From Edaphochlamys debaryana (taxonomy: Eukaryota > Chlorophyta > Chlorophyceae > Chlamydomonadales), in NCBI GenBank assembly GCA_016858145.1, contig JAEHOE010000014.1, positions 1,240,001 through 1,304,000 on the forward strand: a stretch of DNA of 64,000 nucleotides, in the 5' to 3' direction. This document shows, one piece after another, positions 1 through 12,400 of the stretch (position 1 is the first letter of the stretch; each line of letters opens with the position of its first letter). The notes beneath the pieces were generated by a model that saw only the letters and a list, made by a program, of their open reading frames with translations, did not search any database and was not told the DNA's origin. A program made the translations under genes and the position numbers.

Positions 1-2200
1 AGCGCAGCGGCGCCGTAGCACCGGCGCTGGCTTCCGACTCCGCCCGTGGCCTCTCGAGGCAGGGAGCGTGGGCGGAGGGAGGCCTGGGAGTGCAGCGGCC
101 TGTGGAGGAGGCGCGCAGGGGTGTGCGCGGACGGTTGGAGGGCGCAGAGGGCAGAGGAGTGGAGCGGGGAGCAGAGGAGCTTTGCGGCGCCGCGTTGGGC
201 CGCTGCTGGTGCGTCCGCCCGAGGGATCGGGTCGGGCAGCCGGGGGTCAGGACCGAGGGGAGGGGAGGGAAGTGGTTTGAACGAGACGAGCCGAGCCGAG
301 GCGAGGGAGGTCGTGGCGAGGGAGGGTGCGAAGCACGAGGAGCGGAGGGGAGCGGAGCGGCGAGGAAGAGCACGAGAGTCGCTCGATAGCGGCGGTGGCA
401 GCGGGCGCCGCCGGCGCGACGCTGAGAGGGCGGCCCGCGGGGAGTGCAACCCGGCGAGATGCCGGAGCAATGCTTGAGGTTTTGGCCCCCTCCCCCGGGG
501 TGTGATGAGGGATTGACGGTGCCGAAGACACGCGGGTTTCTCTTGCTCGGTGGCACGGACTCTAGAGGCGGCGGAGGGTTGAGGAGGGCGCCAATGTGGG
601 CGCTATCGAGGGATAGGGCGCCCAGCCCTGGACCCGAGCTCCTGTGTGAATAGTCATTCCAAATTACGGCCGACGTTGTGGCCGCGTGTGAACCCGTGTA
701 TGCTTAATCAACCGTTTGTTGGATGCTACGATGCTTGGATGCTAGGATCACGTTTCCCGCCCCCGAGTTTTGTTGCTGCAGGGTTACGGAAGGGATGGGC
801 GCGATCCTCGTGAGGGGGCTGGGCAGGTGCAGCATGCACCTGTGTGCTTGGTATTGTACCCGAGCATGGCAGAGATGAGGTAGGGTGTGTTAAGGGCAGG
901 CGGTGTCTCCAGCGGGCGGCAGTGCCCAGGTGGGGCCGGGCCGGGTTGGCGATGCGGTGGAGTTGGCGGCTTGGAGTCAAACTCAGGGCAGGCTGGTGCA
1001 GTGGTGTTTGATTGCGCGCATGCACCATCGGCATACTGCAGCTGTTACAGGTATGTCGGTAGGGGTGCTGGCTAGCGACCTCTGCGCTGCTCTTGTAAGC
1101 CTTGACGCCGACCGGTTCGCCTCCGCTTCTGCTCAAGACGCAAGAGCTGGCCCCGGGCAACTCAGGACCTGGCCTGGCCCCTAGGCCCCAGCTGCGAGGA
1201 GCAGGCGCACCAGGCACAGCCCTCTCCGCCTGCTGGGTTGAGAGCTAGGTAGGTGCTTGTGGGGCCAATGCAATGCGCAGCTACCCGGGTCTGGCCGGCG
1301 ATGATACACGGCTTCGCGGTTGGGACCTCGGGGTTGAAATGGTTCCCGGCCCTGAGGCGCTGCCCACTGGCTGCCGTGCAGAGGACCAGGCCAGGCCCAC
1401 AGGCTGCGGCACTGGCCCACACCTGAGGTACACAGCCACGGGGGTCCGAGAGGCGGGGCAGCAGTGCAACACGCATTTGCTGCACGCATGCAGCCACCCA
1501 CACACGACTGGGCGGACTTCCCGTCTGCCCCTGACGAGCTCCACGTTCCCCAACGCATGGTCGTCACGCCCGCCCTGCAACACCCGGCCAGCTCCACACC
1601 CCGCAGCGCTCTCCGGAACACAGCAACAGCCACTACCATACAATTTCAACTGAACCAGCATCTCACGCACAGGCTAGAACCAGCCCAGAAACTCTATGCA
1701 AGCCATCGCCAAGCCCCGCCTCCCCCTCCCACGTCCCCACGTGCCCTCCAGCTCCTCGAGGCCACGGAGCCGCCCCCGGCCCCACCGCCTGTGCAGCAAG
1801 AGCCCGTGGGCCGCAGCAGCGCACAGCGAAGTTCTAGTGACACCGTGCGTTCGGCACCGAGTGCACCCCCGGCCCCCGCCCCCCCCCCCCCCAGCACCCA
1901 CAAGAATGCGCTCCTCACCTACCCCGCCCAGAGCCCCACACACACGCCAACGCCGAGCCGCACCATGCCCCTCTCACGCTCTCGGCCTTCCTTCCTCATC
2001 CTGCCCCCTCGGAAAACCGTGCTGGGCCGCCGCCGCCCTCCGCCTCCCCATCCCCTCTACAGCCCTCCAGCCTCCATGCCCCACACAAGCTCCTGCAACG
2101 CTGCAGCCCCCGCTGAAGCCGTTGGTGGGCTGCCCCGACCTTCCCCCCCACGCTCGTCCTCACCTCAAAAGCACTGTACCCTTCAAGTGCCCCCTCTCCT
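1..2200. other. Intergenic; no supported gene
   Basis: The + strand is strongly purine-rich (GA/GGAG tracts) from about 50 to 370 and strongly pyrimidine-rich from about 1680 to 2200. Long frames are open here on both strands, but their translations are only Arg/Gly/Glu-rich or Pro/Arg/Ser-rich, as expected from biased composition. I see no domain, no splice-phase chain and no RNA gene. The right-hand part is probably the 3' flank of the mS26 gene, which ends at 2323 on the minus strand. Confidence 0.5.
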
Positions 2201-2254
2201 TGTTGCAGTGTGATCCGGCATCCTGGCGCCAGGATGCCGGATCACACTGCAACA
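2201..2254. repeat. Perfect 54-bp palindrome
   Basis: Two 27-base arms (2201-2227 and 2228-2254) are exact reverse complements with no spacer; the centre is GGC/GCC. The next base pair outward does not match. It lies 69 bp beyond the stop codon of the minus-strand mS26 gene, so a transcript reading through would form one long hairpin. It could be a 3'-end structure, a mobile-element remnant or a site of DNA cruciform extrusion; nothing in the sequence chooses between these. Confidence 0.9.
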
Positions 2255-2322
2255 CTCCTCCCCTGCGGCCTCTGCCTTGGCTCTCCAATCCGTCCGCAAA
2301 CCCCCCTCCACCCCCGCCCCCC

Positions 2323-3264
2323 TCAGAAGCCCTTGCTGGGCTGCAGGTTGGCCATGAAGCCAAAGGGCCGCGGGTTGTCCAGCGCCGTGTGGATCGCGGC
2401 CTCGAACTCGGACTCCCGGATCCAGTTCCGGCTGGCCTCGAGCAGCCGCTGGTACCTGTCGGGGGGGGGGGGTGAGGGGGGCGGGGGGGAAGGGCGTGCG
2501 TGAAAGCAGGGCGTGCGTGCTATCGGATCAGCCCCCAAAACATCTGCCCTTCAGACACGGCTTGAATACCTGGAAGTTGCCGCGTTGGGAGCAACCCTTG
2601 GGTCCTGGGGCTGCGTGCAGCGCAGGGCGCCGGTCACCGTGCCCCCCCCTCCCCCTCCCCCCTTAGTCTGCAGCCGCACCTGGCTGCCCGGGCTGCCTCC
2701 TTGCGCTTCAGCTCCCCGTCCCGGCGCTCCGCGGCGCGGACCTGCACCTGGGCCTGAGGGTGGTCAGGATTCGCAGACCAGGAGGGTGGGCGCGGGGAGG
2801 TTGGCGTGAAGGCGATGGCGACGATGGCTGGGAGGTCGGGGGCACGACCGGCGTGGCTTTGAGTGGTGGTGGCTAGGACCGCATGCACCCACCACTTTGT
2901 GCTCCAGTTCCGCCTTCCGCAGCTGCTCGGACAGCGACGCTAACCGCTTCTCCTTGAGCAGCTCCGCCATCCGCTCCGCCTGATTCCGCGCATCCTCGGC
3001 TTTCCGCTGTCGCTCCACGGCCTCCTCTGCAAGCTGCTTCGCTTTGAGCTCCGCTCGCCACTTGCTAAAGAGGTCGTGTAGCTCTAGTCGGTACTTCTTG
3101 CGTGCTTTCCAGTAGTTTTGGTGGTCCGTGATGCGCTTGGTTCGCTCTTCGTTCATAACGTTCGACACATAGGTCTTGGTGCGCGTCTGAGCCACAAACA
3201 GGCCGGGTAGCAGCGCCGACAGCACTGCCGCGCTCGGCAGGGCGCGCTGCACGCCCGTCTGCAT
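2323..3264 (-). CDS. MRPS26: Mitochondrial small ribosomal subunit protein mS26
   Basis: Three exons read on the minus strand: 3264-2893, 2753-2680 and 2455-2323, joined by GT-AG introns with continuous phase, giving about 192 residues ending in TGA. The N-terminus (start at 3264) is basic, Ala/Leu-rich and poor in acidic residues, as expected of a mitochondrial presequence. The middle is one long charged helix rich in Lys, Arg, Glu and Ala, probably coiled coil. The C-terminal stretch NWIRESEFEAAIHTALDNP closely follows the pattern of the animal mS26 C-terminus (aromatic, Ile-x-x-Glu, then Glu-Ala and Ala-Leu-Asp). Length and helix-rich build fit the family. The protein would act in the mitoribosomal small subunit. 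A different coiled-coil mitochondrial protein is the main alternative. No homology search was run. Confidence 0.72.
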
Positions 3265-5862
3265 ACCTACGCGCTGCCCTACACTAAGTAAGTATCTCGG
3301 TGGTTAGTACTCGGATACTGTGGGTCGCGGTGCCTTTGGCGGTGGTGCGCGGTGCACATGCAGGGGCTCGCCGGCACGAACCCGCCCCGCCCCGCCCGAG
3401 CACCATCCATGGCCAGATTGGCCACCGCAAACCCCTTTGCGTGTCCTCCCGCAGCCGTAGCCCCAAGCTCCAATTTGCACGCACTCAGAGATCGGCCGCT
3501 TGGTGCAGAGATGGAGAGGATTAGGGGCAAGGCCGGCAGCCCCCCGACTTCCCCCGGCAGCCCGCATGTGAGCACTGCCCGTCGATACCAACGTCAGGGT
3601 GGCATCCTGCACTACTTCAGCTGGCCTCTAAGCGGGGCGCCGAGACGCTGATTACAGGACAGCAGTTCCACGCAAGCAGCACCACACAGTCTCAAAGGCT
3701 TACAGCTCCGGTGTCACCCTAACCTCAAGCCCTAACCTCCTTTCGTCGCGGTCTCCGACAGGGGGGGAGGGCAGCGCGGATGCAGCGCCTCTCTGGCGGC
3801 GCCAGGTTCCGTTAGTTCCGTGTCTGGTGCCTTAATCGACCCTCAACGCTTGTCCCCTTCCAAAAGAACGCGCAGAACACAGCGAAAAACCAGCCAGGGC
3901 CACAGGCAAAACAGCAGATGACCGCCGTGGCTTCCAAGCTGGACGTCAGTACGCAATAGCATTCATGGGAAACATGGGTCACGCCAAAATGCCCCGCCAT
4001 AAAGCGTTGCAAGATCAATGCGGTTGCCTGCGCCCTCGTTTGACACGTAGGGACCCATGGCAGGGTCTCCCAACGCAATCTCCCGCATGTGGGAACAGGT
4101 GCACTCGTTGTCTGCTGGACGAGCGAGCGTGGAAGCCTCAGCGCTGCAGGGCGCCAGCACCCTTACTCATTTTTGCACACCGCGCATCCGCATGGGGCCC
4201 ACGTAAACAAAGTTAACCTTCAACCAAGCCAAGCACTCAACCCCAGTTTAGCTGTCTTGTAAGCTAGCCAGCAACGGGCTGGCACGCACCACCCACAGCC
4301 TTGCCAAACCAACCCAGACTCAGGCCCTTCTCAGTCGGGACCACTCTTCACGCGTCTCAGACCTGTGCCATACATGCCAACCCTACGGTACGTGCACGCA
4401 CGTGTGCAACAGCACAACCACAAATAGGGGACTAGGCACTGTCACAAACGCCAGCGCAGGGGTTGCGCCCCAACCCCAGGGTGCCCCCACGGGCCCCGCA
4501 TAACGTGGGGGCTTCAGTTCTAGTTGCCTCGCCGAGACAGCAGCACAATCAGTACTCATGTTGAAAGACCCTCCGTCGCATATGTGCCGTGAGCAAGCCG
4601 GCCCCGCACCACAAACACGCACAAGGATGACAACAAGTTACTAAGGATGAACCCTCCGCCATGACCATTAACGATACCTGCCTGCCAACCTCCGCACCGC
4701 CAAACGGCTTACATGCCAACGTGAAAGCCTCGTGAACAGCTCTGCGAGCATCGTCACAAACGCAGTAGTACTGTAATCCCGCAACGATGCAGCGACGCAT
4801 TATCCATGCGCATGCAGTGCGGGCGGCATGTGGGGATGGACTCGTGTCAACCTCCCCTGCTGGACAAGGATCCCTCATCTACAACCTGCAAACAAACGCG
4901 TTACGCTGCGAGCATGCGCGTGAAGGTTAGCCTACGAGCGAGATACGGATGGAGCCAAAAGAAAGTATGTAGCGCTAGCTTACTAGCAGACTTGCAAGCC
5001 GCCGACCATTGCTGGCCGTGCCTTGCATGCACAGGCCTGCTATGGCCGAGTATCCCATCCAGCCCCCCGCACACACCTGCCATGCTGCCTGCTTGCTCGC
5101 CGCTTACTGAACGCACTGACACATGCATATCGCGCATAAACCCAAGCATCTAAACACCCACACGCAACACCTACCCAGCGCACGACCCTTCAGGCTGCCA
5201 AGCCCCGCCGTGGCCTCTTTCTCCTTTTGCACCTAGACATGAGCGCAGTACGAACGATACCCCATAGCATCATGATCATGACCATACGCCAGTAATATGG
5301 TGACCGCAGCTGTGACAGCAAGATAGCGGCAGCCAGCTCTGCCGCCCTACTTGTGAACTCTTAGATAGTAAGGTGGACGGCTAGCGGATGGTGACATCCC
5401 CGCCAACCCGCCACAAACCCTGCCCTATGGGAGCACTTTGACCCGTTAGGGCCCCTGAAGACCCCCGCCCCCCCGTCAGCCACCCCCCCCCTTCAAGCAC
5501 CGGTCCCGCAGCACCCCTCCTGTAGCGCCGAGCGCGCCATCGGGCCCAAGCCCAGCCTGACGTTGCGACTGCGACTATCGCGATGGACAATGCGAGTTAA
5601 GAAGTTGTGTAATGAGGAAGCCGGTCCACAGCCACCTTCTGCCTTCTCCAAGCATGTTGAATCAAGCCGCCCAACACACAGGCCGCACGCAATCTATGCC
5701 TTGATTGCAACGCGACTGAGTGAATCAACTATACCATTTCTAACGTCTGGAAGCTTTGCAGGTGTAAGGTAGGTCGACCGCGCGCCCCCCACGGATGGAC
5801 ACGGTGGTCTCGCTCGGTCCACGCCCCTCACGTGAAGCCAGCCCCACCCAGCACAGCAGATC
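3265..5862. other. Intergenic; lower GC, no supported gene
   Basis: This stretch upstream of mS26 is less GC-rich than the genes around it, especially 3650-5350. Open frames are short, overlap on both strands and have no recognisable domain. It should contain the mS26 promoter just right of 3264. Short runs of C occur at 5468-5500. Confidence 0.5.
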
Positions 5863-6615
5863 AGAGACGGGTACCACCGCTGCTCTGCCCCTTTCCTCCC
5901 CCCACGGTGCGGGTGCAAAGCTCCCCGGCCCCCAGCGTGTCGTGTGGCGCAGAGCAGAGACGGGTACCACCGCTGCTCTGCCCCTTTCCTCCCCCCACGG
6001 TGCGGGTGCAAAGCTCCCCGGCCCCCAGCGTGTCGTGGGGAGGAGACCAGAGACGGGTACCACCGCTACTCTGCCCCTCTCCATCCCCCAGGGTGCGGGT
6101 GCAAAGCTCCCCGGCCCCCAGCGTGTCGTGTGGCGCAGACCAGAGACGGGTACCACCGCTGCTCTGCCCCTTTCCTCCCCCCACGGTGCGGGTGCAAAGC
6201 TCCCCGGCCCCCAGCGTGTCGTGGGGAGGAGACCAGAGACGGGTACCACCGCTGCTCTGCCCCTTTCTATCCCCCAGGGTGCGGATGCAAAGCTCCCCGG
6301 CCCCCAGCGTGTCGTGGGGAGGAGACCAGAGACGGGTACCACCGCTGCTCTGCCCCTTTCCTCCCCCCACGGTGCGGGTGCAAAGCTCCCCGGCCCCCAG
6401 CGTGTCGTGTGGCGCAGATCAGAGACGGGTATCACCGCTGCTCTGCCCCTTTCTATCCCCCGGGGTGCGGATGCAAAGCTCCCCGGCCCCCAGCGTGTCG
6501 TGGGGAGGAGACCAGAGACGGGTACCACCGCTGCTCTGCCCCTTTCCTCCCCCCACGGTGCGGGTGCAAAGCTCCCCGGCCCCCAGCGTGTCGTGTGGCG
6601 CAGACCAGAGACGGG
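5863..6615. repeat. 93-bp minisatellite, about 8 copies
   Basis: Copies begin at 5863, 5956, 6049, 6142, 6235, 6328, 6421 and 6514, with the ninth breaking off after about 9 bases at 6615. The spacing is exactly 93 bp throughout, so no indels separate the copies. Two variable blocks distinguish them: an internal block (CCTCCCCCCACGG versus CATCCCCCAGGG-like) and a terminal block (TGTGGCGCAGA versus GGGGAGGAGA). The internal block follows the order A,A,B,A,B,A,B,A, suggesting growth in two-copy (186-bp) steps. Because 93 is a multiple of 3, several frames stay open through the array; I regard these as by-products, not genes. Confidence 0.95.
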
Positions 6616-7512
6616 TCACACGAGTGGCCTGCAGGGCTCTCTTCATTAAGATGGGATCAGGGGGGCCGCTGCGAGTTTGGGGGTTCCGTGAAGGGGTGCA
6701 CGCGAGGACCACACCCCGTTAAGGACCCCTGGAAGCCCCAATCCCAAGTTCAAATAGGCCTTCGCTCCTTTGTATTTGCATACAATGCATTTCAATTAGA
6801 GTGCTTCTTGTGTCAGGCAGATGAAAAGCAACTGCATGCACGGCTTGCGATGAGACCAGGCACCAGGCGCGAGTTGGGCGCGAGCCCACTTTGACTTTCG
6901 CAAATGCACAGAGCCGCATAGATACACAAGTACACATACAATCAAACAACAGCAGCACCATGTTGCGTGCGCGCATCAATCATCTCCCTGGGTGCAGCAG
7001 CTTTATCTCTTTTTGCAGTGCGGCTATGAGTGCAGCTCTGCATACAAGGAATAGTCTTGTGGTGAGTCGGCGTCGGTGAGAGGAAGGCGCGCGACTCGCT
7101 TCAAGTCAAACCCCCCCGAGGCGCGCGCGAGCGCGCGGGGCGCGACCCGCCGCGCTCGTGCGCTCTGGTGCGCTCGGGGCGTTTGCTCGCTTCCTTGCTT
7201 GCTGAAAGAGGGCGCCTAGAGTGCAGCTCCTGCGCGCGTCCGTCCGCGACAGGGACCCAGGGTCCACGACGCCCCTTCGTTGTTCCCCCCGCCCTCCGCT
7301 CCAGGCAGGCCACGGGATGGCCACTGGCAGCGCAGTGTGTAACACGACGGACAACCATTGCGAACCTCTGGCTGGCAGGCGGGCGCTGCAGGTGGGGGAG
7401 GCAAGGGAGGGGGCGCCTTGAGGCGGGTAGGGCCCCGGGGGTCGTGGACAAGGCGGGGAGGGGGTCTTTGTCACGCAGCCGGGGGCGTGTGTTAGGGGGG
7501 CGGGTGTGTATG

Positions 7513-7590
7513 AGGGGCTAGCCCCTCCACATCCACCACCACCCGCCGAGGCGGTGGGTGGTGAGTGTGGGCTAGCCCACACCCCCTCAG
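7513..7590. repeat. Imperfect hairpin flanked by GGGCTAGCCC-type palindromes
   Basis: A left palindrome (7513-7526) and a right palindrome (7565-7582), both centred on CTAG, bracket a CCACCACCCGCC / GGCGGTGGGTGG stem. The whole block can fold back imperfectly. It may be a small foldback element or the end of a miniature inverted-repeat element; no target-site duplication is evident. Confidence 0.5.
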
Positions 7591-7662
7591 CCAGTCTGTC
7601 CCTGACCCTCCTCCCGTTTCCCTCTATGCCATCCCAGTCAGAGTATAATAACCCCTCGGTTG

Positions 7663-8135
7663 GGAAGACGGTCATACCGCGAGCCATGTGTGGTGAGCAG
7701 TGAACGTCGGGGGGAGTGCACGGTATGTGGGGCAGGGGCGCGCGTTGCCAGCAGGTCGAGGCAGGGCAGAGGGAAGAGCGAAGAAGGGCGCCCGGCATCC
7801 CGGTGCTGGGGCCAGCAACTAAGTCCCCCCTCGAAGGCGGGGTGGCGGGCCGTGGGATCCTCTGAGCGGACGGCAAGTAGTGCTAGGCTGGCCGCCGCCC
7901 TTCAGGGGCTGGCTACCCTGCCGTGGCTACTCCACGTCTCCTCACTGACTCGACCGCTGCTTCCCTTTCTGCCGTGCACAGTGAAAGGGTTGCGCGCTCA
8001 CGGCGGGGAGGTCGGTCCTACCGTAAGCCATGCAGTGTGAGTGAGGGAGACGGCGGCTGCCGGTCGGTTCGCACACACAGGGGCAGCAAGGAGCATCGGG
8101 GGTAGTGTGGGGCAGGGGCGCGCGGTTGCCAGCCG
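7663..8135. repeat. Imperfect duplicated segments
   Basis: A segment at 7663-7755 (GACGGTCATACCGCGAGCCATG and onward) recurs in diverged form at 8013-8135. The best conserved core is TGTGGGGCAGGGGCGCGCG followed by TTGCCAGC, at about 7726-7753 and 8105-8133. It looks like two old copies of a dispersed non-coding repeat. Confidence 0.55.
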
Positions 8136-8504
8136 GAAGGGCGATGAAAAGCATGCGTGCCTCATTGCAGGCTAATCAGACAAGGAGTGGAGGCGTATTA
8201 GAGGATGGCGGCTTGCTTGCGTTGTGCGTGGAAGCACTGCCAAAGCTGCCGAGCGGACACGTGGAGCGCTAGCGCTTGCTGCGGGTCCATTGGACTTTAT
8301 AGCAAGGCAAGACATTATGTTGAAGGGTTCAGAGTGACGCTTGGGGCCTTAGCTAGCGTGGCCGCAGGATGCCTAGCTACGACAAAAATATGGGTGGGGG
8401 CCTGAGAGGCTAGCTGAAGGGCGGGAATGGAGTGGACGTGTGTGGAACCCATCCTGTAACAACGGAATGCCACAACCGCTGCGCAGCAGACGTTCATGAG
8501 TCCC

Positions 8505-8650
8505 GTGAAGGGGGGGTCCGGTAGCTCGGGGTCGTTGAAGGGGGGGGGGGGTCTTCATGGGCCTTGATGGGGGGGTCCCCGTGACGGGGGTCCTGTAGCC
8601 CCGAGGGTACTTCAAGGGGGGGGGTCTACAGGATCCCTGAGGGGGGGAAC
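8505..8650. repeat. G-run-rich imperfect repeat block
   Basis: Runs of 7 to 12 G alternate with short related units (GGTCCGGTAGCTCGGGG and GGTCCTGTAGCCCCGAGGG, then TTGAAGGGG and TTCAAGGGG). The units appear in both direct and inverted relation. Four or more G-runs lie close enough to allow G-quadruplex formation on the + strand. Confidence 0.5.
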
Positions 8651-9404
8651 TTCTCCTGTAGGGCTGCCCCAACCGGTAAGCAAGGTTGATGAAACAATGA
8701 CATCCACCAGCCGGGACATGAGCAGTGTAGCCCTCTCAACCCGAACCCAACCGAAGCATGTAGTGATGCAATTCTAACGCAGCTCCACCGACCTTGCAGC
8801 TAATGAGCGAACTTAAATGCCCTCCATCCACTCCAAGATACTAATCCCATAAGACCTTCAGCATGTGCTGCAGTCCTCCATATCGAATCAAGCATTGCTA
8901 GTGCCGCCAGGAGTCCTCCTCTCCAAGCCACCTTTGCCATGCATGTCCATCCATCCCTTCAAATTCAAGCCATACCCAGTATCCAAACCATGGATGTGAC
9001 GTTGCTCGGCCTCCGTTTCGAACCCGGCCCAATCGTGCGGGCGGGGCCCCCGCCCTACCAAGATCATACTGCGCGCACAACAAGCCCCAACCCCATCCAC
9101 CTTTGGTGGAAGAAAGGACAGGGGGTTGGCCTTACGGCTGGCTGCTACGCATGAAGCCCTTTTATCCCAGGTAGGGGCACCTTGCTCCCTAAGTGCTTCA
9201 GCGGTTAGCCTCCAGCCCTTCCCCATGCATGCACGCATCCACCCCCTTACCAGGCCACGCCAAGCAGCAGGCCCCCGGGGTCCAGTCATCACAAGTGCCG
9301 CCAAGCGAGCCAGCTGAGTGTTAGCATCCCTCTCATAAGCATTCAACTCCCCGCGTGCCACACGCAGAGGCCAGTATCTACATGCATCCACTCCCTTGGT
9401 GTGC

Positions 9405-12400
9405 TTACACAAACTCCTCCACGCCAGTGGCTCCGACGGAGGGCAGCCAATCGGCCATGAGGACCTCCAGGCTGGGCGGCTCCCAGTCCGCGGGCGGAGG
9501 CGGCTGTTGCAGCGGCAGCGGCGGCGGCAGCAGAGTCTGCGGCGGGAGGGCCTCCAGCGCTGCACCGGCGAGCCGCCAAGCGGCTTGGCACTCTGCCCAG
9601 GAGTCCTGCGCCGGCGGTGCGTACGGAGCCATGGCGGGGTCGGGGCGCTGCGTGCGCGCGTGAGCCGCCGACAGCAGCGCCGGCGGCGAAGACTGGGACG
9701 CGGGGAACGCCGGGGGGTGGAAGTTTGTCGCGCCCTCGGGCGCCGACAGGAAGGCACCAGCGGCAGCAGCGCCCATGCCCGCCGCTTCCAGCTCCAGCAG
9801 CGGCACGGCGCCATAGGGCGGCAGGCTCCTGGCGCTGCCGGCGGCCGTCGGCCCAGCCACACCCGCTGAGGCGCCCGCCTGGAGCCCCGCGGCGAAGGCG
9901 GCGGCCAGCCCGGGCGCCGCCAGGTGAGAAGCGGACTGTGCGTAGGCGGCGGCTGGCGCGAGTGCGGGTGCGAGGTTGAGCACGCGCTCCGACGGCTGCA
10001 GCCGCGGTCCGCCGCCGCAGGCGCCGAAGCCCTGATAGCCAGAGGTGCCGCCGCCGGCGGTGTGCGCGCCAGAGCCGGAGCTGAAGCCGGCGGCGCCGCC
10101 GCTAGCCAGGGTCCAGGCGGTGGTGCCGCCGGCAGGCGCCGTTGCGCAGGCGCCGGCGGGGAAGGCGGGGGCGCTGAGGGTGCTGGCGCAGAGCGTGAGC
10201 GGGTCCACGGGGGAGACGCTGACCGGAATGCTCAGGTCCAGGGCGGGGACGGAGGCGGCGTGCGGGTAGGCGGCGTGGCTTGCGCGCCCGGTGACGGTGA
10301 CGGCGGCGAGCCGCGGCGGCGGCCCCATGGCGGGGTCTGTGGGGTCCGAGAGCGGCAGCTGCCCGGCCTGCCCCCAGGTGTTGAAGGACACAGGCGCCTC
10401 GGCGGCGGCAGGCTGCCCGGGAAGGCCGGCAGCCGTCGGCAGCGAGAGCCAGCCGTGAACCCCATTGCTGCCGCTGCCGCCGCCGCCGCCGCCGCTGTCG
10501 TTGCCGGCTATGCCTCCGATGGCTTGGGGCCGCGCGCTCTGCAGCAGCCGTGCCACCGCCAGTGCGGCGGGTGTCAGCGGCCGACCCCCGTCCGGCCCCG
10601 TCGGGCCACAGCCAAGCAGGGCCCCGACGCCGGAGCCGTTGCTTCCTGTGCTCGGGGCCCTGCCAGTGGCCGCCTCGGGTTCGCCCCGCTGCCAGCCGCC
10701 GCTCTGGAGGAGATGCACGCCGCCGCTGAGCTGCGCCCCCCGCAGCAGCCCCTGCCCCGCGCTACGGCAGCGGAAGCCGCCGCCGCCGCCGCCAGGGGCC
10801 GGGACCGGGGCAGCCGTGGACATCTCCAGGGCAGCTGGAGCGGACAGGCTCGCGTCTGACGTCATGTCGTTCAGCTCGTCCATGACGTCATCCGGGCCGG
10901 CGCTGACGTCACCATGCTGCGCCCCGCCGCCCCTCTCGCTGCCCCCTCTCACCAATCTGCCGGCGCCGCCGATGCCGCCGGCGCCTGCCGGCCCGCGCCA
11001 GCCGTACCCCTGCGGCGGCTCCAGACCCAGCTCCTGCTGCGGCCAGGCCGACCCGGACTGCGCGCGGCCGCGTGGCTCCCAGGCGGCACCGGCCACCCAC
11101 GCGCCCTCCGGCAGCTCGCCCGCGAACTGGGCGGGGCCGGTGGACGCGGCGCGCGCGGCGGCGAGCACCCGGGACTGCTGCAACGAGGCAGCGCCGGCGG
11201 CTGCGGCCCCCATAGAGGCGGCACCGGTGGCTGCGGCCCCCATAGAGGCGGCGCCGGTGGCTGCGGCCGCCGCTACCGTGTTCATGGGCAGTGCGGTCGC
11301 CAGGGTCAGGGCGTCCAGGTCCATGGCGGTGCCCCAGCAGGCGTTGGAGGGAGCCGACAGCGCCTCCGCCAGGTTGGGGCCGGCACGGGCGCCGTTGCTG
11401 AGTTCGGCGCCGGGCGGGGAGTGGAAGTGGTGGTCCTGGGACCAGGTCCACACGCCCTGGCCGTAGCGGGCAGCGGGCGGCGGCGCCAGGCAGTCCCACG
11501 CGGGCCTCACCTCGACGGCCTGAGCGGCCGCAGCGGCCGAGCCCGGCGGCGGCAGTGCACCGCTGCCGTCGGCGCCGGGCTGTCTTGTCAGCGGCCGCGC
11601 GTGGGGGCCGCCGCTGCCGCCGGCGTCAACACTGCCAGCGCCCGCTGAGCCCGCCACCGCCGCCGCCGCGTCCACTGCCAGGCCTAAGCGGCTGCCGCTG
11701 GCTCGTCCCCAGATCTGCGACCGAGCATGGTTGCGGTGGTTGGGAAGGGCACGAGCACGCACACGTCATAAACAGGCGTGAGGTTCAGGCGGGGCATGCA
11801 GGCCGCAGCAGATCGCCGTAGGGTGAGATTTGCGCTTCCGGGTCCAAACGACCTGACCTCAGCAAACGTGCCGCGTACAACGCACCCACCTCCGGCGACG
11901 AAGCGCACCCGTTGTCGGCGAGCGCTTCGCATCCTGGTCCAGGTCCAGGCCCAGATCCAGATCCAGGCCCACCGAGCGCCACGTCGCCGCTGGCGCAGCC
12001 TCCTCCACCGCGGCTGGCCGCCGGGCTCGCTGGGGCGGGGCCGGAGGACGGCTGAGCATGCGCCCCGCCGCAGGCCGTGACGCAGCCTGCCTCAAGCCCA
12101 GAAGCCGCGGCCGCCGCCGGAGAGCTGGCCGCGCCGTCGCGTATGGGCGGGCTGGTGGATGGCCGGGGGGCCCCCGCCAAGGCGGCGGCGGCCGCGCCCG
12201 CGGGCGCGCTGGCCTGCTGCAGCTCCTTCTCGGCCTCCGCCAGGCGCTGGGCTGTCTCGAAGGCCTCCCTCCTGGCCTCCTGGTCGTCGCAGTTGGCTCC
12301 CACCGCGTGCACGTAGGCGCGCAGCAGCGTGTTGGAGGCGCCGGCGGCGGCGCCCGACTTGCAGCGGAGGGTTGAGTGAAACATGTTCTGTGGGCAGGGA

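Larger units (their letters stand above)
6616..9404. other. Intergenic with short repeats; 3' flank of the MYB gene
   Basis: No gene is supported. The stretch contains a hairpin-forming block at 7513-7590, an imperfect duplication (7663-7755 and 8013-8135) and a G-run-rich block at 8505-8650. The part nearest 9405 is probably the 3' untranslated region of the minus-strand MYB gene. Frames open here are mostly shadows of low-complexity sequence. Confidence 0.45.

Noticed and set aside
46..531. Overlapping frames of 60-143 codons in the purine-rich first 500 bases
   Set aside because: They are Arg/Gly/Glu- or Ser/Pro-rich in every frame, as expected from base composition, and lack domain or exon structure.
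1464..2475. Two overlapping + strand frames of about 250 codons
   Set aside because: Both are Pro/Ser/Arg runs from pyrimidine-rich DNA, and their 3' ends overlap the antisense of mS26 exon 3.
5740..6894. Frames of 260-316 codons on both strands across the minisatellite
   Set aside because: The 93-bp period keeps any frame open; translations are plain repeats with no domain and appear equally in several frames.
8888..9862. 324-codon minus-strand frame overlapping the 3' end of the MYB gene
   Set aside because: Over the shared part it is an out-of-frame shadow of the MYB tail; the rest has no recognisable similarity.
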